Shown one piece after another: positions 16,382-26,803 of a DNA stretch of 64,000 nucleotides. The stretch lies in NCBI GenBank assembly GCA_029959295.1, contig JASCOH010000009.1, forward strand, positions 62,001 to 126,000, written 5' to 3'. How positions within the stretch are numbered: position 1 is the stretch's first letter; each line of letters begins with the position of its first letter. A program made the position numbers and the translations under genes. The notes under the pieces are model-generated. The model saw nothing but the letters and a program-made list of their open reading frames with translations. It was not told the origin of the DNA and made no database searches. The stretch is from Flavobacteriaceae bacterium PS02334 (GTDB lineage Bacteria > Bacteroidota > Bacteroidia > Flavobacteriales > Flavobacteriaceae).

Positions 16382-19300
16382 TTATTTTACGATTAATTTT
16401 TTTGTAGCCGTTTGCTTTCCGTCCGTAATCTTGAGAAGATACACGCCGCTTTGCAGCTGTGTTTCAGGCTGGATTCTTACAGCATCTTCTGAACCATGCA
16501 ATGCTTTAGAGTACACTTCTTGTCCTAAAAGATTGACTAATTTTACATTTATTGCTCCTAGCTGCTGTGTTGGCAGCTGTATGAAGAATTGATTCCCCGT
16601 TACCGGGTTGGGATATACCTTCAACCCATCTGAAAATGCTGTTTCTCCATTTCCTAATGTGGAACTGAACACGATATCAAAACGGTCGGAAGCGGCACTT
16701 GCATCTGAAGCGTTTACGGTAAAGGGAACGCTTGTCTCAGCGCCATTTTCCAGCAGCGTTCTTGAATTTGTATATTTATCCAGCAGATAGGCACGCGTAT
16801 CGCCAAGCCCACTCACTTCTACTTTATAGGTATAGTTAGCGTTTCTATACTGACTGTGGGTAAGCGGAATTACGTCAGAAGGCGCAGGAAGGCTTCTGCT
16901 CTCAAAACTCAGAACTTTGCCTGAATTAAGTATCCCCGCATTCTCGTCCTGGTTCGTGATCTTCACTGCATCAAGTCTGTCAATGCTATTAGAATAAGAA
17001 TCGTCAAAAAGAACTACGAATCCATCAGCCGAAGTTCCAGAACCGCTGAGCGCGCCGTTCTCATACAGCGTAAACCTGATTTGCCCCTGTGCCGTTTCTT
17101 GAGAAGCCCTGAAGACCTCGGCAGTGGCAGTTTCAATATGCTTGTAGCTTTCCTTGAAGGTAATTGCTTGTGATGCATCAGCTGCCTGAATGAAAAATGC
17201 CTGTCCAGCCTGCAGATAGCGGTCAGCCACAGATCCGCTCACGTTATTGGTGTTTGTTGCAACGTTTACCGTCACATATGCACCCCTAGTGTTTCTTGTA
17301 GGATCCCATATCTGGTAGAAGTTCGTGGCGAATCCAGTAGAAGCTGCCAACAGGGCCTGCATGTCTACCGGTGCCTGGTAAGGGTTGCCCATAAAAACAT
17401 AGCGGCCGGGAACTTCCGTAAGGTTGGAGTATGTCACGTCGCCTGTCTTGGCATTTCCATAAGCTCTCAGTGTGGTAACGGTCGGAGGCGAGGCGTTCAG
17501 ATACTGGTTGACAGTACGGTCACCTCTTACCATCATTCTGTAAGGAACGCCTGCCAATAGTGGCTGATTGGTAGAAGTTGCCGCTATCCAGCTGTTTTCT
17601 GTGCCTGTATTATTGTTCAGGTAAGTAAAAAGCGAGGGATTGTTGCTTCCAGATTCATCGAAGCCGTTAGTGGCTGCTCCCGCTCCCGTAATGTCAGTTC
17701 CCCATCCAGCAATATCAGATCCATTTTCTTGCCAGTTGCTTCGGATGGTTCCTATGCCGGTAGCATCTACTGCGGATGAAAGAAATCGGAACGCCCTTCT
17801 TGCCGGGATGTACCTTTCTACAGTCATCTGGCCTGAGATTGCTCCCGTTACCGGAGCTATCATTGCCGTAGTGGCAGCATTGCTCTTCAGCGTAAGCTGG
17901 TTTCCGGTACTAAAAGTTCCTGCTTGCGGCGCCAGGATACCTGTCAGGCTCAGTTCTCCGGCAAGGGAAACACCTGAGTTGTTGCTGATCGTAAGATTCT
18001 TTATGTAGTTTGTTGCAAATGTATTTTGTGGTATAATTTGAGCTGATGTTCCTACCATTGCTACGGTACCATCTACGGCATCTATTACTCCTGTATTATT
18101 AATAGCACCTGCAATTCTTAATGTCCCGTTTCCGTTGATAGTTACACTTGCTCCAGCAGCTGCAGTAATGTTTTTACAGTTCGCTATTCCGTCTGCCCCA
18201 TCAATAATTGGATAATTGCCAGATGCTACCACAGGTATGTTCGCATTTAAGATAAGGGTTGGTACAATTTCACACTCCCAGTTTCCTGGCGTATTCCAAG
18301 CGCTGCTAACTGTTCCTGTCCAATTAGATGTATCAGATACTGTTACTGTCACCGTATTAGATGTTGCGACACTGCACGTACCACTTGTAACTCTAGCTCT
18401 ATAATAAGTAGTAGCATTTAAAGCAGGCGTAGTATACGTTGCTGTTGTTGCACCGCTTCCCCCTACTGCATTTATCCATCCCGAAGTTCCATTTGCAGAC
18501 TGCTGCCATTGAATAGTTCCAGTATATCCACTAAGGGTTGTCTGTGTAGAAGTACCAGAACAGATAGTGTGATTAGCTGCTGCAGTACCGGAAGCAGAAG
18601 CAGCGGTAACGGTGAATGCTACTGCGTTAGATGCAAGTGACGTACAACTTTGTCCATCGCTTGTAGCTACACTGTAATAGTAAAAAGTTCCGGCTGCATT
18701 TACAGGCGGACTGTATGTGGTTGAAGTAGCACCTGGAATAAGCGTGCCTCCTGTATTGGAAAGGCTGCTATTTGAGTACCATTGATATGTAGCATTAAGG
18801 CCGTTAGCTTCAAAAGATAGCTGTGCCGCTGTATTAATACATGTAGCTGTAGTAACTGGCTGTACAGCAACTACCATATTTAAATACACGGTAGCACTAA
18901 TGACTGAACCGGCAGCATTTGTAACTTTTACACTATAGGCCGCCACGTCAGAGGCTTCTACATTTGTTATTGTATAAGAATCACTTGTTGCGCCTGATAT
19001 GTCTACACCATTTTTCCTCCACTGGTATGTTAGTCCTGTACCGGTGGCAGTCACATTAAAGGTTACATTGTTTCCTGTACCCGGACATGCAACTTGCGAT
19101 ATAGGCTGTTGCGTAATTTCTGGCGCAGGAATTAAAAACGCGTTGGCATTGTACGCTATAAAAGCAGGATCACTCGCTCCGCCTGGGGAAAACCTAAAAT
19201 TTGCGATATCAGCATAGTTAGTATCATTAATGCCAAAATCTGAAAGTCTTAAAGAAATAACTCTGATATCTCTAGTACCTGTACCTGCAGAACCATTTCC

Positions 19301-20020
19301 TGAAGGTGTTGCAGTTGCATATGGCGCACCATCTGCTAATGTAAACAAGTCCATTCTGTAGGTACCTACAGCAGTTATGCTATTAAAAGATACAACTATA
19401 GGATTACCTACCGGCTGTCCATTTACATCATTAAAACTGAAAGTGTCATTTGTACCGTTACTTGGATCGGCAATCTGCGTAATTAGAATATCTGGTTCAT
19501 CATCAGCTATTTTTGACTGTATGATGTCACTTATTGCAAAATTTAGTACTGCACCCGTACTTATATTTGTTGAACCTGTGCCTAAATCAAGCCCATTTGT
19601 TCCATCAATCATTACATCCAGTAATGTAAGATTATCTACTGCTGGCGAGAGGTAATTTGCCGCATTAGGATTGCCGTCGATATTTTTACCTAAAACAATG
19701 TAAGCAGAAGCTCCAGCATTACCACTGATACCGCTAATAGGCAAAGCTTTATAATTGCCCGCAGTATAAGATAAACCATTATTCGACAGTAATGCATTAT
19801 TGACACCTGTCGAATAAATTGTAGAACCGACCTGAAAGCCTATAAGATTATGGTGGTCGTCTGGCTGCTGTGCGGCATTTGCGCTTACAGCAGTTGAAGA
19901 CCAATAGCCCTGCCAGTCTGTTATAATACGAGATACCGTGGTCTGCGCAGAAATTGAACTGCCAATAAAAAGTGCCGCCATCAGGAGGAGCTTTCCAACT
20001 TTAGTAATTTTAAGATGCAT
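16382..20020 (-). CDS. Large T9SS-secreted surface protein with Ig-like domains
   Basis: A 1212-aa protein with a signal peptide (KLLLMAALFIGSSISAQ). Ig-like repeats lie around residues 300-560 (ITQQPISQVACPGTGNNVTF; LTYQWRKNGVDISGATSDSY; then further paired-Cys repeats including FEANGLNATYQWYSNSS). A long Flavobacterium-type surface region follows (SNWTGTVSSAWNTPGNWECE; MTVERYIPARRAFRFLSSAV; FMGNPYQAPVDMQ). The C-terminal type A sorting domain is the last about 80 residues (LKVYPNPVTGNQFFI ... GVYLLKITDGKQTATKKLIV). Such proteins are exported by the type IX system and anchored on the outer surface, often as adhesins. The small VPID-tailed gene follows in the same operon. Confidence 0.92.
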   Translation of the reverse strand: MHLKITKVGKLLLMAALFIGSSISAQTTVSRIITDWQGYWSSTAVSANAAQQPDDHHNLIGFQVGSTIYSTGVNNALLSNNGLSYTAGNYKALPISGISGNAGASAYIVLGKNIDGNPNAANYLSPAVDNLTLLDVMIDGTNGLDLGTGSTNISTGAVLNFAISDIIQSKIADDEPDILITQIADPSNGTNDTFSFNDVNGQPVGNPIVVSFNSITAVGTYRMDLFTLADGAPYATATPSGNGSAGTGTRDIRVISLRLSDFGINDTNYADIANFRFSPGGASDPAFIAYNANAFLIPAPEITQQPISQVACPGTGNNVTFNVTATGTGLTYQWRKNGVDISGATSDSYTITNVEASDVAAYSVKVTNAAGSVISATVYLNMVVAVQPVTTATCINTAAQLSFEANGLNATYQWYSNSSLSNTGGTLIPGATSTTYSPPVNAAGTFYYYSVATSDGQSCTSLASNAVAFTVTAASASGTAAANHTICSGTSTQTTLSGYTGTIQWQQSANGTSGWINAVGGSGATTATYTTPALNATTYYRARVTSGTCSVATSNTVTVTVSDTSNWTGTVSSAWNTPGNWECEIVPTLILNANIPVVASGNYPIIDGADGIANCKNITAAAGASVTINGNGTLRIAGAINNTGVIDAVDGTVAMVGTSAQIIPQNTFATNYIKNLTISNNSGVSLAGELSLTGILAPQAGTFSTGNQLTLKSNAATTAMIAPVTGAISGQMTVERYIPARRAFRFLSSAVDATGIGTIRSNWQENGSDIAGWGTDITGAGAATNGFDESGSNNPSLFTYLNNNTGTENSWIAATSTNQPLLAGVPYRMMVRGDRTVNQYLNASPPTVTTLRAYGNAKTGDVTYSNLTEVPGRYVFMGNPYQAPVDMQALLAASTGFATNFYQIWDPTRNTRGAYVTVNVATNTNNVSGSVADRYLQAGQAFFIQAADASQAITFKESYKHIETATAEVFRASQETAQGQIRFTLYENGALSGSGTSADGFVVLFDDSYSNSIDRLDAVKITNQDENAGILNSGKVLSFESRSLPAPSDVIPLTHSQYRNANYTYKVEVSGLGDTRAYLLDKYTNSRTLLENGAETSVPFTVNASDASAASDRFDIVFSSTLGNGETAFSDGLKVYPNPVTGNQFFIQLPTQQLGAINVKLVNLLGQEVYSKALHGSEDAVRIQPETQLQSGVYLLKITDGKQTATKKLIVK

Positions 20021-21202
20021 ATAATTCTAGATTTTAATGTGTTTATAAAAATAAATATTGTGCCTGCGTTGGAGGAAAAACGTCCGTAGAACTAATACTA
20101 CAGGATACTTACTGCCTGATTCTGATTTACCCCACCATGGAAATCGCAATATGGCCGCAATTTAACTGCAAGAAAAAGAGCTGCTATTGCCAAGCCCGGA
20201 AAAAGCAGGCTTATTGCATCCCTTCTTACCGACATACCGTAAGAAGCAAGATAGAAATCGAAATGGTGAAGAGAATCACCCCCCAATAGAATCCCTTACC
20301 ATTGCGATCTATCAAAGCTTTTACCATGATTCGCGAAGATGCTACCACCCCTATTAGGCTGGCTAAGATCAGGCAGATGGCATCGCTATCTCTAATCATA
20401 ATCTCATAATGACAAACCCGCTTCTTCTTTTCATTTGATGCCCCTTCCGGGGACACCCTGTTCCATCAGCACATCTGTTTGCCAATTGGGTTTCACCATG
20501 ACCTTTTCCTGATTTCCATCCCTTCGCGATTCCATCGTGAATCATCCTACAAGTTGCAGATTTTGCTCTTCTGTTGGAACGTTTTTCACTGTATTTGTGA
20601 GTCTGGCGATGTTCTGCATGCAAATGAATACCATCGGTATAATCTTTAGCATATTCTAATTGAAAAGATGAGCCCATTTTTAATGGCAATGCTGTAAAAA
20701 AGTGAAAAAGATTCCGAGTTTGTACATGTAAAGCTTTATCCATAACACTATTGGGTCGCACATTAAGCAGATCGTTGTGAATTTGCAAATTTCGTTACTA
20801 TGCCGCATAGATTTTGTAGACAATAAATACAGGGGATGTAGAATTAATGCTACAGCCAGTATACGCATAGAATACCATTTTTGCCAACTAAACTGAAGGC
20901 TTTCGGCTAATACTGATGGAGGTTTTCAATTACAAAATTTATGATGAGATTAATAACTGGCCTATATGATTTTATTTAGCCCTGTCGCAGCTAAAAATTT
21001 CTTTATAACTGCTCCATGGGAATATAAAATGGCGCCATGGTTTCTAATTTTAAAATTTCAGCATTCAAAAATTGAGAAAGCAGTAAATTGTAATGGCAGA
21101 AGCAAGTGAGGTCGAGTTTTTTTTCCTGAAGTAAATTTTTCTCCATGTAACCTGTAACCCAATCATGTTTCCGAGAGTCTTACTTGTTAAATACCTGTTA
21201 TT
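20021..21202. other. Intergenic, decayed; possible broken membrane gene
   Basis: On the minus strand, 20456-20226 encodes two hydrophobic helices (AICLILASLIGVVASS; FYWGVILFTISISILLL). A shifted frame to 20098 gives a third (ISLLFPGLAIAALFLAVKL). This could be one small membrane protein with a frameshift near 20230. The rest, including a basic 130-aa frame at 20396-20788, shows no family character. The last 300 bases before 21203 are AT-rich and probably hold the serine-hydrolase promoter. Confidence 0.3.
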
Positions 21203-22282
21203 ATGAAGAAAATAAAATACTTCTGCACCCTACTATTTGTTTCGCTTTTTATCCTTGGGAAATCAGACGCCGTTTCTGCCCAGAGCCTTGAATACAAAAT
21301 CGACAGCCTGGTCCTAAAAAATTTCAGCGACAAAAATGGCCCCGGCGTCGTATTTATGGTGGCGCGCCAAGGCAGGACAGTCTACCAAAAGGCATTTGGC
21401 AAAGCCAATTTGGAGCTTGGGGTTGACATGACGCCTGAAAATGTATTTCAGCTGGGCTCCATGACCAAGCAGTTTACGGCGATCGCCGTCCTGATTCTTG
21501 AGGAACAGGGGAAATTGAATATAGGCGATCCCATATCGAAATACGTACCAGATTATCCCGACGGGAATAAAATAACGCTTCACCAGCTGCTGACGCATAC
21601 TTCGGGCATCAAAGACTTCACAAAGATGAAGTCGCTGTCCGATATCGCCCAAAAGGAAATGACGCCCAAAATGATGGTCGACTTTTTTAAGAACGAACCC
21701 GCTGATTTTGCCCCCGGGGAAAAGTTTGAGTACAATAATTCCGGCTACGTGCTGCTGGGCTACATAATTGAGCTGGTATCGAAGGAAACGTACGAAGACT
21801 TTGTGAAAAAATATATCTTTGACAAGGCAGGGATGGATCAGTCACGCTACGCGAGTGATCGAAAGGTAATCGCAAAAAGGGCGTACGGATACCATAAGAA
21901 GGAATACGGCTATGTAAACAAAACGGTGATCGACTTTAGCGTTCCATTTTCATCAGGTTCCCTTATGTCTACCACGGCTGACATGCTGAAATGGCAAAAT
22001 GCCTTAAATCGCAGTATTCTGCTAGGCAAGGCGGCGACAAGCAAGGCATTCCGCAGGTACAGATTAAATAGCGGCGAGGAATTCGCCTATGGCTACGGAT
22101 GGCACTTAAAGGATGTAAATCGGACGCCGTCCCGCGAACACGGCGGGAGTATCTTCGGCTTTAAGACTATGGGGGTCTATATTCCTGAAAAAGATATTTA
22201 CGTAGTAGGGTTCAGCAACTGCGACTGCAATTCTCCTACGCAGCTCATCAGGGACATTGCCGCGCTGGCGCTTAAAACGTAA
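21203..22282 (+). CDS. Secreted serine hydrolase, class C beta-lactamase family
   Basis: A 359-aa protein with a signal peptide (YFCTLLFVSLFILGKSDAVS). The catalytic motifs of the beta-lactamase/transpeptidase-like fold are all present: S86-x-x-K89 in LGSMTKQ, Y177-x-N179 in FEYNNSGY, and H-G-G in REHGGSIFG near 313 in place of KTG. HGG rather than KTG points to a D-aminopeptidase/esterase-type member rather than a true beta-lactamase. The protein is periplasmic or secreted. It is a single gene with its own flanks, and the substrate cannot be predicted. Confidence 0.9.
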   Translation: MKKIKYFCTLLFVSLFILGKSDAVSAQSLEYKIDSLVLKNFSDKNGPGVVFMVARQGRTVYQKAFGKANLELGVDMTPENVFQLGSMTKQFTAIAVLILEEQGKLNIGDPISKYVPDYPDGNKITLHQLLTHTSGIKDFTKMKSLSDIAQKEMTPKMMVDFFKNEPADFAPGEKFEYNNSGYVLLGYIIELVSKETYEDFVKKYIFDKAGMDQSRYASDRKVIAKRAYGYHKKEYGYVNKTVIDFSVPFSSGSLMSTTADMLKWQNALNRSILLGKAATSKAFRRYRLNSGEEFAYGYGWHLKDVNRTPSREHGGSIFGFKTMGVYIPEKDIYVVGFSNCDCNSPTQLIRDIAALALKT

Positions 22283-23327
22283 GGCCGGGCTTGCTGCAGC
22301 GGGCAAAGAAATTATGCGGCTTATGATGATGAGCACGGCCAGTCTTAATTGGCAGTCGAGGGGTCGAGAGTAAACGACAGCTAAAGAAATTGGTACGGTT
22401 GCCGTAGTAAGATACTCTGATCTATTTGGAGCGATCAGCCTGATTCGGCTGTTACCTATATCCTGGGTGCTCGAAGCCGTAGTGATAGTTTCTCCTATAT
22501 TGAAATGCGCATAGTGCGTTCCCAATATCTCAGACGGCCAAGAGCTGATTATAGCTCCCACTGCAGTACAGCTACTGCTGCACAGAAAAGTACGGTTTCA
22601 AGCAACTGGCGAAGAACAAAGATTACTACTCCCATCTGCATATAGGGACGAAAAGCTGACGATAGTCAGAAGGAAACTCAGTAAAAAAACTTTTTTGATT
22701 CTTTCGGCAGTATCCCTAAAAATGGATAATAGGACTCCCTGCCGGCAGAGCTGTACCCGGAGTTTTTATACTATCAGATATCAAAAAGAATATATCACTG
22801 GAGCCAGGCAGGTACTAACGTTTACTATAAATGCGGCATTGCCCGATTTTCCGAGATACCTGCAATTCCATTCCCGCCAATGTTCCGTATGTAATGTAGC
22901 CGAACAACCCAGTTGCGGTAAAGAATTGGAAGCCATTTCCCATGTCGGCGGCAAATCCGCTACCAAGTACCATGACGGACACGATGATCGCCACCCACGA
23001 ACTATGCAGCGCGTCAGTCGGCGTTGCCCGGCCAGCGGCCACCACTTTGCGCTGGTGCATATGGCCAGTAAAAAAATATTAAAAGAAATACTCCAAACCA
23101 ATCTGATGATTTATCCATTTCAGCCATGAACAAAATGAATTAAAAAATCAGAAGAGGCTACTTACTGGAAAACGAATAAATCCGATTAGAAAATAATGGT
23201 CAAAATTTATTGTCAGTCTCAATAAAGCAGCCGAGCTGCGTATTATTAATGGATCGTTTTCTCTGCATTGAATGCCGTTCACGCAATTCCATAAAAAACG
23301 GCTACCTGCTTTTACTTACTACTGCAA
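22283..23327. other. Decayed region with protein-like fragments
   Basis: On the minus strand 22561-22320 reads like part of a secreted beta-rich protein (LGTHYAHFNIGETITTASST, then IRLIAPNRSEYL) but has no start or signal. On the minus strand 23060-22815 a hydrophobic stretch (SSWVAIIVSVMVLGSGFAAD, then TATGLFGYITYGTLAGMELQ) resembles part of a small membrane protein, possibly DUF998-like. Neither is complete. Plus-strand frames here have shadow composition. Confidence 0.3.
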
Positions 23328-23364
23328 AAAAAAATCCCAAACCCTTATCGGAATTTGGGATTTT
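23328..23364. terminator. Terminator of the RCC1 surface protein
   Basis: AAAATCCCAAA (23331-23341) pairs perfectly with TTTGGGATTTT (23354-23364). The A-run on the left becomes a T-run on the minus strand. It lies just downstream of the stop at 23381. Confidence 0.8.
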
Positions 23365-23380
23365 GCAGCAAGCAATTGTC

Positions 23381-25861
23381 TTATCTTTTTATAATTTTAA
23401 TAATTTTCACGAAATCACCACTAGCTACCTTGACAAGGTAATTTCCTGATGGCAAATTCGAAAATTCTACTTCCCCATCTTTCGCATTTATCGATTTGGC
23501 ATATACCTGCTGGCCCAATACATTATTTACGCTTACGGTATTAATTAAGCGGTCATATTTAAGGTACAGCACGTCAGAAGTTGGATTTGGATAAAAGCTA
23601 AATTGCGTATCATCAAAAGAATTCGTACCCAGCACAACTGAAACCGTTACCGGATAGGGAGTGCTGCTGCAGCCATGGCTAGTCGTATTGACTGCGTAAT
23701 AAGTAGTACCGCTCACCAAAGGTGTACTGCCGTTTAGCGGAAGAGCATCCGATATGGCATCCGATTCAGATGCATACCAGACAACAGTTGGCGGACTGAT
23801 AACAATATCAGCGATTGTAGCATCGCCGGTTATTATCTGGGACGAATCACCAACCGGAGATACCGAATTGTTTATGGTCAGATTCAATATCGCCATGTCG
23901 GTGCATCCGGAGGAGTTGGTGGTAACGCTGGTGTACGTGCCACCCGTCGTGTAAGTCGTTCCGTTTTCAGCCCACGTATAGCTGTCACATGCCGTCTCGG
24001 TAACGCTTGACGCCGTACTGTTATTGATCGTAAGATGCAGCGTTGCCGTGTTCGTGCATCCGGAAGCATTAGTGGTAACGCTAGTGTACGTGCCGCCCGT
24101 CGTGTAAACCGTTCCGTTTTCAGCCCAAGTATAGCTGTCGCAAGCCGTCTCGGTAACGCTTGATGCGGTACTGCTATTGATTGTCAGGTGCAGCGTTGCC
24201 GTGTTCGTGCATCCAGAGGCATTATTGGTAACGCTGGTGTACGTGCCGCCCGTCGTGTAAGTCGTTCCGTTTTCAGCCCAGGTATAGCTGTCGCAAGCCG
24301 TCTCGGTAACGCTTGATTCCGTACTGTTATTGATTGTCAGGTGCAGCGTTGCCGTGTTCGTGCATCCGGAGGCATTAGTGGTAATGCTGGTGTATGTGCC
24401 GCCTGTTGTATATGTCGTTCCGTTTTCAGCCCAGGTATAGCTGTCGCAAGCCGTCTCTGTAACGCTTGATTCCGTACTGTTATTGATTGTCAGGTGCAGC
24501 GTTGCCGTGTTCGTGCATCCGGAAGCGTTAGTGGTAATGCTGGTGTACGTGCCGCCCATTGTATATGTCGTCCCGTTTTCAGCCCAGGTATAGCTGTCGC
24601 AAGCCGTTTCCGTGTTAGTCGTTGCTGTGCTTTGGTTGATTGTCAAATGCAATTCATTATTGGTAGCAGGATCGATATAGGTGCCGCTAGCGGTATAAGT
24701 TATTCCAGTAGCTGCCCAGGTATAGCTGTCACAAGCGGTTTGCGTTACGCTTGTGGTTCCGGGACAGCTAATTAATGTCGGCACCTGCAGCTGCACCGTA
24801 AGCCCGTCGCCCAATTGCGAATAATTGTTATAGCCCCAAGCCCATAATGAACCGTCATTTTTTATAGCGCCTCCAAATAGCGAACTCGTACCTACTGAAA
24901 TGGCATGCCAGTCATTTTCAGTACCAATTTGCGTCGGAACCAGTACATTCGCAGTACCTGCCCCTAGGCCCAATTGGTGGTATGTACCCTGTCCCCACGA
25001 CCATATCGTACCGTCGGTTTTCCTGCCAATACTGAAGAAAAAACCCGCCTTAGCGCTTTCCCAGTTGGTGCCGGTTCCTACTTGCGCAGGTACTGAGCTT
25101 CCAGAAGTAGTACCGTTGCCTAATTGGCCGCGCCCGTTCGTTCCCCATGCCCAAAGCGTCCCGTCTGTTTTTACGGCCAGGGTATGGCTTACACCGCGGC
25201 TTACGCTCTTCCAATTGGTGTCTGTTCCAAGCTGAACGGGTGAATATTTGTCGGCGGCCGTGCCATTGCCAACCTGGCTTCCTTCGCCCCAGCCCCAAAG
25301 CGTACCATCAGTCTTTACAGCGATTGTAACATTGTCTCCCGCAGAAACACTCTTCCAACCCGTTCCGATAAATCTGGGAGCGATCCTGTTGCTGCCGCTG
25401 CCGTCGCCAAGCTGGCCATGATCGTTGAGCCCCCAGGCATACATGGACCCGTCATTCGTAATTGCCACCGTATGATCGTATCCTGCCGCCACGCTGGACC
25501 AGATGTTGCCTGAGGATACCTGGGTTGGGATGGTTTTGTTAGCGGTATTGTTAAGCCCCAACTGGCCGCTGGCATTAAAGCCCCACGTCCATAGCGACCC
25601 ATCTGCTTTTATGGCGGCGGTATGGAATTGCCCGCCTTCTATGCTTTGCCAGTTTGAGGCAGTACCTACCTGCGTTTTTGCCGGAGTATTGACAACATTT
25701 CCGATTCCCAACTGGCCGTAGTTATTCCTGCCCCAAGCCCAAAGCGTCCCGTCTGCCTTGATCACAAAAGTGCAGGATGCTCCTGCGCCGGCACTTTGAA
25801 CACATTGCGCTGACAGCTGCAGGCTTAGCGACACTAATAAAATTGTAATTATTCTTCTCAT
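23381..25861 (-). CDS. T9SS-secreted RCC1-repeat surface protein with tandem repeats
   Basis: An 826-aa protein with a signal peptide (ITILLVSLSLQLSAQ). Residues about 20-365 are seven RCC1/BNR-type propeller blades (LWAWGRNNYGQLGIGN, LWTWGFNASGQLGLNN and so on), likely one seven-bladed propeller. Residues about 370-680 are six copies of a repeat beginning TACDSYTWA; the last four or five are nearly identical, with a 51-residue (153-bp) period. The C-terminal type A sorting domain (FSFYPNPTSDVLYLKYD ... NLPSGNYLVKVASGDFVKII) marks it for T9SS export. Each repeat has two Cys. It is probably an adhesin or matrix protein, and the repeat number may vary by recombination. Confidence 0.92.
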   Translation of the reverse strand: MRRIITILLVSLSLQLSAQCVQSAGAGASCTFVIKADGTLWAWGRNNYGQLGIGNVVNTPAKTQVGTASNWQSIEGGQFHTAAIKADGSLWTWGFNASGQLGLNNTANKTIPTQVSSGNIWSSVAAGYDHTVAITNDGSMYAWGLNDHGQLGDGSGSNRIAPRFIGTGWKSVSAGDNVTIAVKTDGTLWGWGEGSQVGNGTAADKYSPVQLGTDTNWKSVSRGVSHTLAVKTDGTLWAWGTNGRGQLGNGTTSGSSVPAQVGTGTNWESAKAGFFFSIGRKTDGTIWSWGQGTYHQLGLGAGTANVLVPTQIGTENDWHAISVGTSSLFGGAIKNDGSLWAWGYNNYSQLGDGLTVQLQVPTLISCPGTTSVTQTACDSYTWAATGITYTASGTYIDPATNNELHLTINQSTATTNTETACDSYTWAENGTTYTMGGTYTSITTNASGCTNTATLHLTINNSTESSVTETACDSYTWAENGTTYTTGGTYTSITTNASGCTNTATLHLTINNSTESSVTETACDSYTWAENGTTYTTGGTYTSVTNNASGCTNTATLHLTINSSTASSVTETACDSYTWAENGTVYTTGGTYTSVTTNASGCTNTATLHLTINNSTASSVTETACDSYTWAENGTTYTTGGTYTSVTTNSSGCTDMAILNLTINNSVSPVGDSSQIITGDATIADIVISPPTVVWYASESDAISDALPLNGSTPLVSGTTYYAVNTTSHGCSSTPYPVTVSVVLGTNSFDDTQFSFYPNPTSDVLYLKYDRLINTVSVNNVLGQQVYAKSINAKDGEVEFSNLPSGNYLVKVASGDFVKIIKIIKR
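23873..24760 (-). repeat. 153-bp in-frame tandem repeats in the RCC1 surface gene
   Basis: The block GCGTTGCCGTGTTCGTGCAT recurs with about 153-base spacing at roughly 24039, 24192, 24345 and 24498, with only a few base changes between units. Six TACDSYTWA repeats are encoded in total, the first one diverged. The near identity implies recent expansion or gene conversion. Confidence 0.9.
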
Positions 25862-26469
25862 ATTTGTTATTTCGGGTTAATTTAATTTTAAGATTGACAC
25901 TACTATATGGAAATCAACAATAGGCAGTTTGCTTAGTGCTTTGCCAATTATAAATTTCGATGGCAAACATATAAAGCATTTTGCGGGTTCCCAAGAAACT
26001 GGCAGAAAATTATATTTAAGTGTACTATTTCACATTTTTACGGAACATCTTTTAAACAGCTATCACAACCTATTGCCGTAATTCCGATATCGGTAAGATT
26101 GTTAATCCAAATCATAACTTCATTGTATGTCCAAGGAAGTATGCTAGCATTTCAATATGCCTTCGCCCTCTTCGCCTACTTCGATTTATGACTAGATTCG
26201 TTATTCTATTCTTTGGAACATTAAAGATGATAATGACGAAATGCAAATCACAGATTCACAAAAATATGTTACAATGATAGTTTAAAAGCAAGAAAAAATT
26301 TAGGTCAATGAACAAGTGGGCCCCATAAGCGTATTAATGTGGACTTTTACGGGATATTCGTTTTTTAGTACATGTTTTCAAAATAAGAAATTCGAGATGC
26401 TGCTACTGCAATAACCGACTTACTCAGGGTGGTCCAGCAGACTCCATAGCAGATCATTTCATGCATTTC
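25862..26469. other. Intergenic, no gene seen
   Basis: AT-rich with no coding character. It probably contains the promoter of the RCC1 gene next to 25861. Confidence 0.4.
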
Positions 26470-26803
26470 GTCGACGCCGGACAGGAATCGCACCACCACA
26501 ATCCGAAAGGATTATCAAAATGGCAGCTGTGTTTATCTAGCTGGTAATTATTCTGTTTGCAGTCTTGGCCTTTTTGTATAGGAAAATACTTTATCAATAC
26601 AGCAAGGATTCCTTATCGAAATCAATATAAAATGCAGCCTATCCTCGATTAGGAATTTAGGTTTCAAAATCAAGACTGCTACAAATAAATAAAAAATCCA
26701 GGATTTTAAAGTCTGCGATGATAATGGAGAATTATTAATAAAAACCTTGACCCAGAAACTTATCTGAAATTGCGCTTGAAAATTATACGAGATACAGCAT
26801 TTC
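26470..26803 (+). repeat. Degenerate copy C of the AraC-tail/secreted-protein locus
   Basis: 26470-26665 aligns with 6195-6395 and 7945-8115 (for example TTATCAAAATGG, TATCTAGCTGGTAATTATTC and CCTTATCGAAATCA). 26668-26803 aligns with 6606-6745 of the small secreted gene (CCAGGATTTTAAAGTC, GATAATGGAGAATT), but the start, signal peptide and about 190 bases between the blocks are deleted. The order of the two blocks is as in copy A. It is a dead duplicate of the 6.2-6.8 kb locus. Confidence 0.8.

Noticed and set aside
20396-20788. 130-aa minus-strand ORF
   Set aside because: Very basic, His- and Lys-rich, with no domain and no likely start. It is typical of a random frame in non-coding DNA.
22695-23129. 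144-aa plus-strand ORF
   Set aside because: It has the composition of a shadow frame. The opposite strand carries the more protein-like hydrophobic segments.
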